In this document: one piece after another, positions 45,585-53,345 of the stretch | Layout: every line of letters starts with the position of its first letter | Position numbering within the stretch: the stretch's first letter is position 1 | From: Saccharospirillum salsuginis | Lineage (GTDB): Bacteria; Pseudomonadota; Gammaproteobacteria; Pseudomonadales; Natronospirillaceae | Length of the DNA stretch: 64,000 nucleotides | Assembly (NCBI RefSeq): GCF_014651855.1 | Contig: NZ_BMXR01000003.1 | Coordinates: forward strand, 248,001 to 312,000 | Reading direction: 5' to 3' | The notes under the pieces: generated by a model | Databases searched by the model: none | The model's input: only the letters and a program-made list of their open reading frames with translations | What the model was told of the DNA's origin: nothing | Made by a program: the position numbers and the translations under genes

Positions 45585-45698
45585 GCGCCGGATGCCGGGT
45601 AGACCGATACAGGGATGTCGGCCGCCTGGACGGCGGCCGTCAAGCCCCCATGGATGGGTTTACGGCGACCCTGTATCGGTCTACCCGGTAGCCGGTGC
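45585..45698 (+). repeat. Long palindromic element, copy 2
   Basis: Arms 45585-45614 and 45669-45698 pair over 27 of 30 bases. An inner hairpin (CGGCCGCC / GGCGGCCG, 45619-45639) precedes the core CAAGCCCCCATGGATGGG then TTTACGGCGACCC. The variable arm is AGACCGATACAGGG, different from the other copies yet still self-complementary. It lies between the ferredoxin and dehydrogenase genes. Confidence 0.85.
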
Positions 45699-45752
45699 GG
45701 GTTCTGCCACTAACAGTACCCATACTCCGAAACTTTAGAGTAGGTACGGAAC

Positions 45753-46034
45753 TCAGCCCCAGGCGACCTTGACGTTGCCCAGCAGGAAGGTCTGGCAGGC
45801 CAGGCGATAGCCCTGCTCGATGTCTTCCTCGGACAGGTGGTTTTTCTCTTTCTTCTTCACCGGGTCGGTGTGTTCCTGGCCTTCCTCGATGCGACACCGG
45901 CAGGTGCCGCAGATGCCGCCGCCGCACTTGAACGGAATGCCGCCCTGTTCGCGCAGCGAGACGCGCAGCAGGTTGGAGTTCTCCGGTGCCTGGACGGTCT
46001 TGCCGTCGTTGGTGACAAAGGTGACTTCGATCAT
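45753..46034 (-). CDS. 2Fe-2S ferredoxin
   Basis: The product is 93 residues. The plant-type cluster motif C-x4-C-x2-C-x34-C is complete at Cys37, Cys42, Cys45 and Cys80 (CGGGICGTCRC...LACQ). Cytosolic electron carrier. The start (ATG 46034) follows GGAGGGC. It lies 15 bases after the ferredoxin reductase gene and is probably the direct electron donor for the diiron protein encoded first in the operon (inference). Confidence 0.93.
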   Translation of the reverse strand: MIEVTFVTNDGKTVQAPENSNLLRVSLREQGGIPFKCGGGICGTCRCRIEEGQEHTDPVKKKEKNHLSEEDIEQGYRLACQTFLLGNVKVAWG

Positions 46035-46049
46035 GGGTCTGCCCTCCGG

Positions 46050-47066
46050 TTACTCGGCTTCCGCCAGTTCGTGAGTGAAGTTGAAGCTGTCGGAATAGAT
46101 GCGATCGCCGTCCATGCCCAGGCGGGAAAAGGCGTCCCGGGCCGAGAAGATCATCGGCGGTGGCCCACACAGGTAGGCATCGAAACCGGACAGGTCGGTG
46201 TGGTCTTCGCAGATGGCTTCGTGAACATAACCGCGACGGCCGCTCCAGTCGTCATCGGCGTCGGACAGCACCGGCACATAGGTGAGATGGGAGCGCTGTT
46301 CCAGCCACGACCGGATGTCGTCGTGCAGGTACAGGTCCCGCTCCTTGCGCACGCCCCAGTACAGAAGCACTTCGGGCGGGTTTTCCAACTCGTCGAGTGA
46401 CTCGATGATGCTCTTGATCGGCGCCAGACCGGTACCGCCGGCGACCATCAGCAAGCGGTTGTCCAGCGAATCGTCCTGCAGCCGGAATTCGCCCAGCGGC
46501 AGTTCGACGTCCAGAGTGTCGCCGACCTGGTAGTGGCCGTAGAGCCGTTCGGTGAAACGGCCGCCCGGTACCCGGCGGATGTGCAGGTCGTAGAGGTCTC
46601 CGCGCGGCGGCGAAGCCATCGAGAAGGAACGCGGCGTGCCGTCTTCCAGGATCACGTTCAGATACTGGCCCGGGTGGAAGGCGACGTCGGTCGCCGTCGG
46701 GATGCGCAGCACCAGGTGGGTGACGTCGTGGCACAGGGCGTCCATCTGAACAATGGTGGCTTCGTGGTAGTCCGGCTGAATGAAACCGGCCGGACGCAAC
46801 CGGGCGTTGATGTGCAAGTCGGAGCAGGCACGTGCCTGGCAGGCGAGCGCATAGCCCTGGCCGGCTTCTTCCTCGGTCAGTCCGAAGGGTTGTTCCTCGT
46901 AGTCGACCGAGCCCTGATTGACCTTGATGCGGCAGGTGCCACAGCCCCCGAAGCGGCAGTCGTGCACCAATGCCAGCCCGGCCCGTTCGGCCGCGTCCAG
47001 CAGGGGTTCACCCGGGTTCACCTCGAATTGGGTGTCGGTATCGTTCAATGTCACACGAAAGGCCAT
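46050..47066 (-). CDS. Ferredoxin-FAD-NAD(P)H reductase (BenC/XylZ type)
   Basis: The product is 338 residues from ATG 47066, preceded by GGAGGTG; an in-frame ATG upstream is less likely. Three domains: 2Fe-2S ferredoxin (Cys37, Cys42, Cys45, Cys76), FAD-binding with RSFSMASPP near 150, and NAD-binding with VAGGTGLAPIKSII and CGPPPMI. Such proteins pass electrons from NADH to an oxygenase. It has its own ferredoxin domain in addition to the separate ferredoxin encoded downstream. Its presence supports an oxygenase in the operon. Confidence 0.95.
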   Translation of the reverse strand: MAFRVTLNDTDTQFEVNPGEPLLDAAERAGLALVHDCRFGGCGTCRIKVNQGSVDYEEQPFGLTEEEAGQGYALACQARACSDLHINARLRPAGFIQPDYHEATIVQMDALCHDVTHLVLRIPTATDVAFHPGQYLNVILEDGTPRSFSMASPPRGDLYDLHIRRVPGGRFTERLYGHYQVGDTLDVELPLGEFRLQDDSLDNRLLMVAGGTGLAPIKSIIESLDELENPPEVLLYWGVRKERDLYLHDDIRSWLEQRSHLTYVPVLSDADDDWSGRRGYVHEAICEDHTDLSGFDAYLCGPPPMIFSARDAFSRLGMDGDRIYSDSFNFTHELAEAE

Positions 47067-47094
47067 AAGCACCTCCAATAAAGCGTGTCGGTCT

Positions 47095-47129
47095 GGGCCC
47101 GGCACACGGCCGGGCCCGGGCCCGGGCCG
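47095..47129. other. GC-rich intercistronic hairpin
   Basis: Overlapping GGGCCC/CGGGCCCG blocks form self-complementary structures between the GlcG-like and reductase genes. A similar block occurs at 49091-49157. Possible role in mRNA stability; no T-run. Confidence 0.4.
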
Positions 47130-47609
47130 TTACCGTTTGATATCGGCCTCGACGACCACCTCGTGGCCGTTCGGGCCCAGCCGTTCGGCCAGCGCTTGCA
47201 GCGCGGCCAGGCCGGCTTTGGTGTCCTGTTCGCCGTTGCCGCCGGACAGACCGACGCCGCCGATGACCTCGTCATCGACCACGATCGGGAAGCCGCCGAC
47301 GAAGACCGCGAACTTGCCCTCGAAACTCCACTGGATGCCGAAGGCTTCGTTGCCGGGCAGGGCGGGGCCGTTCGGCGCGGTGTTGAACAGGTGAGTCGAG
47401 CGCTTGTGACCGGCGGCGGTGAAGGCCTTGTTCCAGGCGATCTGCGGGCCGGTGATGCGCGCGCCGTCCATGCGTTCCATGGCGATCGGGTAGCCGCCGT
47501 CGTCGACGATGCAGATGCTTTCCAGCACACCGATATCAAAGGATTTTTCTTTGGCGGCTTCCAGCATCTGCTTGGCGTCGTCCAGTTCCAGTCGATATAC
47601 GTGTTTCAT
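47130..47609 (-). CDS. GlcG/HbpS-family protein
   Basis: The product is 159 residues with the family patterns YRLELDDAKQMLEAAKEKSFDIGV, CIVDDGGYPIAMERMDGA, and VGGFPIVVDDEVIGGVGLSGGNGEQD. Members are small alpha/beta proteins, some binding haem or cobalamin, often encoded in catabolic operons with unclear roles. It lies between the dehydrogenase and reductase genes and the start follows GAGGAG. Confidence 0.88.
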   Translation of the reverse strand: MKHVYRLELDDAKQMLEAAKEKSFDIGVLESICIVDDGGYPIAMERMDGARITGPQIAWNKAFTAAGHKRSTHLFNTAPNGPALPGNEAFGIQWSFEGKFAVFVGGFPIVVDDEVIGGVGLSGGNGEQDTKAGLAALQALAERLGPNGHEVVVEADIKR

Positions 47610-47629
47610 GAGTCGGGCTCCTCGGCTGT

Positions 47630-49075
47630 TCAGCGTCCGATGTAGACGGTTTTAAGTTGGGTGAAGAAGTCCAGACCGGCGCGACCGGATTCGCGGAAGG
47701 TCGAGGTGCTGGACTGTTTGACGCCGCCAAAGGGCGCGTTGACCAGGTTGCCGGTGGTGGTGCGGTTGACCTTGACCGTGCCGGCTTCGACGTCCAGCGG
47801 AAAACGCTGGATGTAGTCGATGTTCTGGGTGACCAGGGCGGCGCTGAGGCCGAATTCGACATCGTTGGCTTTGGCGATGGCGTCTTCGTAGCCCTCGACC
47901 TCGATCACGGCGATCACCGGGCCGAAAATTTCCTCACGGGCGATGCGCATCGGCTGGGTCACGTCGGTGAACACCGCCGGGCGAATGAAGAAGCCGTTGT
48001 CGTACCCCTCACCGGTCAGGCGTTCGCCGCCGATCAGGTGGGTAGCTTCCTGGCGGCCCAGTTCGACATAGTTCAGAACGTTGTCGAGCTGCTGGGCGCT
48101 GGCCAGCGGACCGATCTGGACGTCGGGGTCCATGCCGTTGCCGACCTTCAGGCTCTCGACCTTGGCGACCAGGGCTTTGAGGTAGGCGTCTTTTTGCCCG
48201 GGCGTGATCAGCACTCGGCTGGTGCCGGTGCAGGCCTGGCCGGTCAGCGAAAAGCCACCGGCGACGGTCAGGTTCACGGCGGTGTCGATGTCGGCGTCGT
48301 CCAGCACGATCAGCGGGTTCTTGCCGCCGAGCTCCATCTGGGTGCGCGTGGTCAGGCCGGCGCGCTGGTGGATCTTCTGGCCGGCCGCGTTCGAGCCGGT
48401 GAAGGTGATGGCCCTGATCGCCTTGTGGGCGGCCAGCGGCTCGCCGATGTCGCGCGCGCTGCCGGTCAGGAAGTTGAACACCCCGTTTGGTATGCCGGCA
48501 TGGTGCAGGGCTTCGGCCAGGCGCAGGGCGATCAACGGGGATTCGGACGACGGCTTGAACACCACGGTGTTGCCGGTCATCAGCGCCGGCGCGATCTTGC
48601 GGGCCGGAATCGAAATCGGGAAGTTCCAGGGCGTGATAACACTGACGACGCCGAGCGGTTCGCGCTGGCTATAAACCAACATGTTCGGGTCGTCACAGGG
48701 ATAGGTTTCGCCGGTGATGGTGCTGGCTTCGACCGCGTAAAACCGCAGTGTCTGAGCCGAGCGCTGGATCTCCATCTTGCTGTTGGACAGCAGCTTGCCT
48801 TCTTCGCGGGTCAGTTCCTCGGCGAAGGCGTCGACGTGGTCGTCCAGGTAATCGGCGGCCTTGTTCAGAATCTTGGCGCGCTGGCCGACCGGGGTCGCCC
48901 GCCAGCTTTTAAAGGCGTGGTCGGCCGCTTCGATCGCCGCCACGACGTCGTTCTCGCTCGACGCCTGGAACTGGCCGAGGCAGTCGTCCTGGTTGGCCGG
49001 GTTTCGGTTCTCGAACAGTCGACCGGAGGCGGACGCCTGCCATTCACCGTTGATGTAGTTCAGATAGGTATCCAT
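47630..49075 (-). CDS. NAD(P)-dependent aldehyde dehydrogenase
   Basis: The product is 481 residues, complete. It shows the cofactor and catalytic motifs WNFPISIPARKIAPALMTGNTVVFKPSSE, FTGSNAAGQKI, the Glu in MELGGKNP (about 247) and the nucleophilic Cys in GQACTGTSR (about 281). It resembles succinate-semialdehyde and hydroxymuconic-semialdehyde type enzymes. It probably oxidises an aldehyde released by earlier steps in this operon. It is the second gene, 114 bases after the diiron-protein gene. Confidence 0.95.
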   Translation of the reverse strand: MDTYLNYINGEWQASASGRLFENRNPANQDDCLGQFQASSENDVVAAIEAADHAFKSWRATPVGQRAKILNKAADYLDDHVDAFAEELTREEGKLLSNSKMEIQRSAQTLRFYAVEASTITGETYPCDDPNMLVYSQREPLGVVSVITPWNFPISIPARKIAPALMTGNTVVFKPSSESPLIALRLAEALHHAGIPNGVFNFLTGSARDIGEPLAAHKAIRAITFTGSNAAGQKIHQRAGLTTRTQMELGGKNPLIVLDDADIDTAVNLTVAGGFSLTGQACTGTSRVLITPGQKDAYLKALVAKVESLKVGNGMDPDVQIGPLASAQQLDNVLNYVELGRQEATHLIGGERLTGEGYDNGFFIRPAVFTDVTQPMRIAREEIFGPVIAVIEVEGYEDAIAKANDVEFGLSAALVTQNIDYIQRFPLDVEAGTVKVNRTTTGNLVNAPFGGVKQSSTSTFRESGRAGLDFFTQLKTVYIGR

Positions 49076-49090
49076 GGGATGGTTCGCTCC

Positions 49091-49157
49091 GGGCCCCGGC
49101 GTGTGCCGGGCACAGGGGCCCTTGGCCCGCGAGGGTGTCGCGGGCGGGCCGGGGCCG
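49091..49157. other. GC-rich hairpin pair between the diiron-protein and aldehyde dehydrogenase genes
   Basis: GGGCCCC pairs with GGGGCCC, and CCCGCGA pairs with TCGCGGG, making two strong hairpins within 67 bases. They may set unequal expression along the operon by pausing, partial termination or blocking RNA decay. Confidence 0.5.
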
Positions 49158-49189
49158 TTAACAGGAATGAAGGGCGGTGTAACCGGGGA

Positions 49190-49927
49190 TCAGGCGGCCT
49201 GACCCATGTCGAGCTGGTCGATGGGCAGCTCGTCCACGACATAGTCGTAATACAGTGCCGTGGTGTAGAGCAGACGCATCTGGGCGCCGATCTCGCACAC
49301 TTTCAGGCAGCGTTGCTGCAGTTCGACGGTGTCGGCCAGTTCCAGCACGATCTGGTAGCCGCGCTCGCCGTGAATTTCGTCGGAGACGATGTGCAGGTCG
49401 AAGAATTCGACTTCCTCGTCGGTGAAGCCGTACTTCTCGCGCAGTACCGGGGTCTGCTTGCGGTAGATGGACGGGACCTGGGATTCCAGACCGACGACCA
49501 GCGCCGCCACGGCCACAACCGGGTGCTCACGCATCGCCATGGCGTAACACCAGCTCTGCAGACCACGAGTGGTCGGAGACATGTTGTCCGGGTTCTCGAC
49601 GCGTTCGCGGGTGGTGCCACAGGCTTCGGCGAAGCGGATCAACAGATCGGTGTGGCGGTCGCCGCCCAGCTCTTCCTCATACATGTTCTGCAGCAGGAAG
49701 TCTTTCGCTTCGGTGTACTGCTCCGGTGTGTTGGCATAGATGTAGCCCAGGTAGTCCGCGAACGGACCAACATAGTGGTAGTGGTTTTCCGCCCAGCGCG
49801 CCAGGTGGTCGCGGCTCAGCTTTCCGCTGGCCCAGGCCACGCTGAACGGCGCCTTGTTGGCGCTCTTGCCTTTGATGGCTTCTTCCAGTGCTGAACGGAA
49901 CTCGTCGCGGTTCATCAACTTGGTCAT
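49190..49927 (-). CDS. Haem-oxygenase-like diiron protein (PqqC/CADD/TenA superfamily)
   Basis: The product is 245 residues. The all-helical fold has every expected metal ligand: Glu85 and His92 (YEEELGGDRH, spacing 7), Glu148 (VVGLESQVP), and His179, Asp183 and His186 (HIVSDEIHGE, spacings 4 and 3), the same layout as CADD. Proteins with these ligands form the HDO group, non-haem diiron or Fe-Mn oxidases and oxygenases acting on amino acids, fatty acids or amines; PqqC itself lacks the metal and TenA uses other residues. It is the first gene of an operon with aldehyde dehydrogenase, reductase and ferredoxin, so it is the best candidate for the oxygenase that these serve. The substrate is unknown. 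The start follows GAGGGTGAC. Confidence 0.85.
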   Translation of the reverse strand: MTKLMNRDEFRSALEEAIKGKSANKAPFSVAWASGKLSRDHLARWAENHYHYVGPFADYLGYIYANTPEQYTEAKDFLLQNMYEEELGGDRHTDLLIRFAEACGTTRERVENPDNMSPTTRGLQSWCYAMAMREHPVVAVAALVVGLESQVPSIYRKQTPVLREKYGFTDEEVEFFDLHIVSDEIHGERGYQIVLELADTVELQQRCLKVCEIGAQMRLLYTTALYYDYVVDELPIDQLDMGQAA

Positions 49928-50042
49928 GGTGTCACCCTCGTTTCGTTGTGGGGCCGGGTGCCTGTGGCAGTGAGCCCATTGTCAGTTGTTGTTTTGGTGG
50001 TCGTTCAAGGTGTCAGACAATCTGGTTTGTCGGTTCTCGGTA

Positions 50043-50056
50043 TTTGGTATACCAAA
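50043..50056. promoter_or_regulatory. Candidate GntR operator, TGGTATACCA type
   Basis: TTTGGTATACCAAA is a perfect 14-bp palindrome, 116 bases upstream of the diiron-protein start. It matches the TGGT-N2-ACCA form bound by FCD GntR proteins. Confidence 0.7.
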
Positions 50057-50103
50057 GAATGAGGATCAAGTTAGTGGTATCCCTTAGGGGAGTCAATGCA
50101 TAA

Positions 50104-50111
50104 AATCGATT
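50104..50111. promoter_or_regulatory. AATCGATT palindrome
   Basis: The first of two AATCGATT sites in this region; a longer version of the palindrome occurs at 54562-54579. Candidate operator of the second GntR protein. Confidence 0.4.
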
Positions 50112-50180
50112 ATTTCTTGGAAAGTAGGTTTGGATCGACTGTATTAATCGCCTGGTTGACCGAAAAAGACGTTCTTTTTC

Positions 50181-50188
50181 AATCGATT
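50181..50188. promoter_or_regulatory. AATCGATT palindrome
   Basis: Second copy, 77 bases from the first, also between the two divergent genes. Confidence 0.4.
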
Positions 50189-50286
50189 ATGTGCATTCCG
50201 CACTGAATGTATCCTTTTGTAATGGAACGCTGATGGACACCATAAATGAGAAATAATCTTATTTAATCTACAGATTTCCCTTCTTT

Positions 50287-50296
50287 TGGTATACCA
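50287..50296. promoter_or_regulatory. Candidate GntR operator, TGGTATACCA type
   Basis: TGGTATACCA lies 80 bases upstream of the MFS start and is identical in core to the sites at 50043 and 53164. Confidence 0.7.
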
Positions 50297-50366
50297 TTGG
50301 TGGGTGTCAGTCTGGTCCATCCGATCGGTTCGGGCGCCACCACCCAGTTGAACGAGGTTCCCCATT

Positions 50367-51737
50367 GTGAAAGACGCAAGCCCACAACCAATAAACAACC
50401 AGGCCCGCGCGCGCTTGGCCGTGGTGTTGGGAACCCTGCTCGCCGTCCTGGACCTCGGCATGATCAACATCTCCCTGCCCACCTTCGCCCGTTCCTTCGA
50501 CGTGGCGGAATCCCAGGCGGTCTGGGTGTCCACCGTCTATCAACTGGTCAGCGCCGCGACCCTGTTGATCGCTTCCGCCGTCAGCTATCTGTTCGGCCGC
50601 CGCTGGGTCTATGCCGTCGGGTTGGGCCTGTTCGTGCTCGGTTCGCTGGGTGCGGCTCTGGCGCCGTCGCTGACGGTATTGATCGGTTTCCGGATGCTGA
50701 TGGGGCTGGGCGCCGCCGCCATGCTGGCGCTGGGACCGGCATTGCTGAAAGCCGTTTACCCGGCGCATCAATTGGGGCGGGCCCTGGCGTTGAACGCGCT
50801 GGTGGTGGCCTTCGGACTGGGTTGCGGGCCAACGCTCGGCGGGCTGGTGTTGTGGCTGGGCGACTGGACCTGGATCTTCCTGTTGAACCTGCCGCTGGGG
50901 CTTGTCGCCCTGATCCTGGCGTTGCAGAGCGTGCCGCGCGACAAACCCCAGCCGGTAATCTTCGACGCGCCGGGCGCGGTCTACTCGGTTCTGATGATCG
51001 GCGGCCTGATGCTCGCGTTCGAACGCTTCAGCCACGGCGCCTCAGCGGTCTGGGGGCTGTCCCTGCTGACGTTGGCCTCGATTTCCGCTGCCCTCTTCGT
51101 GACCCGTCAGCGCCGCGCCCCCAGACCCCTGCTGCCGCTCGACATTTTCGACAACCCACGCTTCAGCTACGCCATCCTGGTGACCCTGTTCGCCTTCATC
51201 GCCCAGGGCCTGGCGTTCGTCGCGCTCTCCTTTCTCTACCAGACCACCCTCGGCTACAGCGCCCTGACCGCCGCCCTGCTGTTCTCGCCCTGGCCCATCA
51301 CCCTGTTGTTCTCCGGCCCGATTTCCGGTCGACTGTCGGACCGTTTCAACCCGGCGCTGTTGTCGACCTGGGGGCTGGTGGTCTTCGTGCTCGGCATCGT
51401 GTTGCTGGCCTGGGGCGGTGCGCAGGAAAGCCTGGCCTGGTTGGTATCGGCCTCGGTTGTCTGCGGCCTCGGATACGGCTTCTTTCAGGCTCCGAATAAC
51501 CACGAAGTCATGGCCAATGCCAGCGGCCCCCGCAGCGCCAGCGCCTCCGGCGTGCTGGCCTCCGTACGGACGCTCGGGCAGAGCCTCGGCTCGGCCAGTT
51601 TCGCGTTGATTGTGTCGATGAGTGGCGGGAACATCGCCGTGACGTTGTGGACCGGGTTCGGGTTGGCCGTGTTGGCGCTGGGGATCAGCGTCAGGCGTGT
51701 TTGGGTGGCGGGTCAAATGGCAGGTAGGTTGGATTAG
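50367..51737 (+). CDS. MFS transporter, DHA2 (EmrB/QacA) type
   Basis: The product is 456 residues with about 14 membrane helices. The DHA2 signatures are visible: LDLGMINISLPTFARSFDV (helix 1), VYQLVSAATLLI, and RMLMGLGAAAMLALGPALL (motif A to C region). It expels or imports small organic compounds by proton antiport. It is divergent from the diiron-protein operon and shares its operator, so it probably moves a pathway substrate, product or toxic intermediate. The last residues (GRLD) and the TAG stop are encoded by the left end of a TAGGTTGGATTAG repeat, so the C-terminus was remodelled by that element. Confidence 0.92.
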   Translation: MKDASPQPINNQARARLAVVLGTLLAVLDLGMINISLPTFARSFDVAESQAVWVSTVYQLVSAATLLIASAVSYLFGRRWVYAVGLGLFVLGSLGAALAPSLTVLIGFRMLMGLGAAAMLALGPALLKAVYPAHQLGRALALNALVVAFGLGCGPTLGGLVLWLGDWTWIFLLNLPLGLVALILALQSVPRDKPQPVIFDAPGAVYSVLMIGGLMLAFERFSHGASAVWGLSLLTLASISAALFVTRQRRAPRPLLPLDIFDNPRFSYAILVTLFAFIAQGLAFVALSFLYQTTLGYSALTAALLFSPWPITLLFSGPISGRLSDRFNPALLSTWGLVVFVLGIVLLAWGGAQESLAWLVSASVVCGLGYGFFQAPNNHEVMANASGPRSASASGVLASVRTLGQSLGSASFALIVSMSGGNIAVTLWTGFGLAVLALGISVRRVWVAGQMAGRLD

Positions 51738-51837
51738 ACCCGAAGGGTCGTAATCCAACGTTTGATGATGTGGCGGTGGAATGTGTTGTGGCAAGGATGG
51801 ATGTCGGATTACGCGCTCTCGCGCTAATCCGACCTAC
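51724..51837. repeat. Two TAGGTTGGATTAG-type palindromic units
   Basis: Unit 1 (51724-51759) pairs GTTGGATTA with TAATCCAAC around GACCCGAAGGGTC; unit 2 (51803-51837) pairs GTCGGATTA with TAATCCGAC. Both belong to the family seen at 26750-26892. Unit 1 overlaps the end of the MFS gene. Confidence 0.8.
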
Positions 51838-51857
51838 GGACTGAGGCAATAATCGAT

Positions 51858-51997
51858 GTAGGGTGGGCACGGCCCACCAGGGGAGGATACCGCGCCCGCG
51901 GAATTGGCCACCGGTACATTCAGCGTCGGTGGCAAAATCACCGCCCAGGCCGAGTTCCAATGGTGGGCGGCCTAAGCGTCGGACCGTCCCACCCTAC
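51858..51997. repeat. GTAGGGTGGG...CCCACCCTAC inverted repeat pair
   Basis: GTAGGGTGGG at the left end and TCCCACCCTAC at the right end bracket about 120 bases, with an inner GGCACGGCCCACC near the left end. Elements with TAGGGTGG ends are common intergenic repeats in proteobacteria. The inner part contains no clear gene. Confidence 0.65.
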
Positions 51998-52009
51998 GGT
52001 TGAGGCTAC

Positions 52010-52315
52010 TCAAGCCACCTCAGACTCCACCAACTCCGTATCCATGGCTCCGGCCTGGGCCAGGCTGGCGAGCTCTTTTTCGGCGGCTTGCACCGACTCG
52101 AACGACTCGAAAAACTTCACCGGTATCGAATTCCGGGTGCCGTTTTCTCCCACTTCCTGAATCACGACCCGGGCGCCGGGACCGGTGACTTCGGCAATGG
52201 TGAACACACTGCGCTTCTTGTTGAAGAAGAAGTAATCAAACTGTTTCACCGGGCTCAGACCCTCACCGGGAATGGCCTGGTACTCGTTCGGTTTGCTGGT
52301 GATCAAAACGTACAT
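52010..52315 (-). CDS. Small conserved protein next to the creatininase gene
   Basis: The product is 101 residues: MYVLITSKPNEYQAIPGEGLSPVKQFDYFFFNKKRSVFTIAEV at the N-terminus and NSIPVKFFESFESVQAAEKELASLA near the C-terminus. It is probably an alpha+beta protein with no cysteines, signal or membrane helix. It starts 12 bases after the creatininase stop, so it is co-transcribed. I do not recognise a defined family; the position suggests an accessory or subunit role for the creatininase-family enzyme. Confidence 0.75.
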   Translation of the reverse strand: MYVLITSKPNEYQAIPGEGLSPVKQFDYFFFNKKRSVFTIAEVTGPGARVVIQEVGENGTRNSIPVKFFESFESVQAAEKELASLAQAGAMDTELVESEVA

Positions 52316-52327
52316 GGCGGCCTCCTC

Positions 52328-53080
52328 TCAGCGCTCGATCAATTCACGAACCGAGGTGGCCAGCTTCGCCAGCGCCTCCTCGACTATGGCTTCGCCGATA
52401 TCGAGGCTTGCCTTCGTCGCATCCCCGATATTGCCGTTGCGGGTCATCTCCTCGTAGAAATAAAAACCCTGCACCGGCTGCCCCGGCCGCAACGCCTGCC
52501 AGCGTCCGTCCTCCACAATGTCGCCTTTCACCAGCCGATCCTCGCGAACCAACTGCGGCGCCAGATACAGCGCCTCCGACACCTCCCGCTCGCAACTGTG
52601 CCCATAGAGCTTCGACTCCACATGCGCCTTGATCGACTCCGTCGCCGACGCCGTCGTCTTCGCGGAATAGCACTCCACACCCAATTCCTGCGACAACGAC
52701 TGTGTCGCCAGATTCAGCGTCGACTGGTTGCCGCCATGACCGTTCAGAAACAGAAACCGCGTCAAACCGTGCTGCTTCAGCGACGTCACCATATCGCGCA
52801 ACACCGCCAACAGCGTCTCGGGTCTTAGGGTAATGGTACCGGGGAAATTCATGTGATGCGGTGACACGCCCATGTTCACCGTCGGCGTCACCAACGCCAG
52901 AGGAAACAACCGCTCCCCCAGCTTACGAGCCATCGCCTCCGCCAGAACGGCATCGCAACTCTCGTTCATGTGTGGCCCGTGCTGCTCATGCGCACCCACG
53001 GGAATAATCGCCAGGCGCGCGGTGGCCAGCGCCTCTTCGACCTCGGGCCAGGTCATCTCGGTCAGATTGTAAGCGTTCAT
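52328..53080 (-). CDS. Creatininase-family amidohydrolase
   Basis: The product is 250 residues. Metal-site motifs: EQHGPH with Glu32 and His34, followed by Asp43; the family's NGHGGN block near 113-118; and a Glu in HSCEREVS replacing the usual HA-G-ETS. Members hydrolyse cyclic or linear amides (creatinine, formamides, riboflavin and F420 precursors) using Zn or Mn/Fe. A TGGTATACCA operator lies 84 bases upstream. In this locus it may open or cleave an amide intermediate; the substrate is unknown. Confidence 0.92.
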   Translation of the reverse strand: MNAYNLTEMTWPEVEEALATARLAIIPVGAHEQHGPHMNESCDAVLAEAMARKLGERLFPLALVTPTVNMGVSPHHMNFPGTITLRPETLLAVLRDMVTSLKQHGLTRFLFLNGHGGNQSTLNLATQSLSQELGVECYSAKTTASATESIKAHVESKLYGHSCEREVSEALYLAPQLVREDRLVKGDIVEDGRWQALRPGQPVQGFYFYEEMTRNGNIGDATKASLDIGEAIVEEALAKLATSVRELIER

Positions 53081-53163
53081 CTTGCTGTCTTTCCTGTTTG
53101 TAGGGGTTCAGTGACGCAGGCGTCACACCGTTACAAATCAGATCAGAACTGCCACCTTGCTTT

Positions 53164-53181
53164 ATGGTATACCATATACCA
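53164..53181. promoter_or_regulatory. Candidate GntR operator upstream of the creatininase gene
   Basis: ATGGTATACCAT is a perfect palindrome, followed at once by ATACCA, which makes overlapping half-sites. It has the same core as the operators at 50043 and 50287, which ties this unit to the diiron-protein regulon. Confidence 0.75.
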
Positions 53182-53205
53182 TTGTGATGGCACAAGCGCC
53201 TCTTT

Positions 53206-53345
53206 CTGGGTAGGTGCCTGTGCCTGTCGCTCGGGCCGTGCGTGAACTTTACTCCGCCCGGCTTGGAGGCACGTCCCTGTGCCGCCAAGCCTAACGCAGG
53301 CATCCATGCCTGCTGCTGCGTAAAGTCCCCCTACGTCCCTTTAGA
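53206..53345. repeat. Intergenic repeat region with GCAGGCAT-cc-ATGCCTGC hairpin
   Basis: The segment includes a perfect 8-2-8 inverted repeat (53296-53313) and GTAGG/CCTAC and ACTTTAC/GTAAAGT-like end blocks that suggest a dispersed element. No coding potential. Confidence 0.5.

Larger units (their letters stand above)
49928..50366. other. Divergent promoter region of the diiron-protein operon and the MFS gene
   Basis: This 439-bp region is much more AT-rich than its neighbours and carries two TGGTATACCA palindromes (50043-50056, 50287-50296) and two AATCGATT sites (50104-50111, 50181-50188). The arrangement suggests that both GntR regulators of the locus act here. No ORF of interest. Confidence 0.6.

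Noticed and set aside
47657..49894. Plus-strand open frame of about 745 codons across the aldehyde dehydrogenase and diiron-protein genes
   Set aside because: It spans two real genes and their intercistronic gap in antisense and is rich in Gly, Val and Asp without any motif.
49190..49927. Assignment of the diiron protein as TenA (thiaminase II) or PqqC
   Set aside because: The Glu/His/Asp ligand set with CADD-like spacing and the operon partners do not fit thiamine salvage, and no pqq or thi gene is near.
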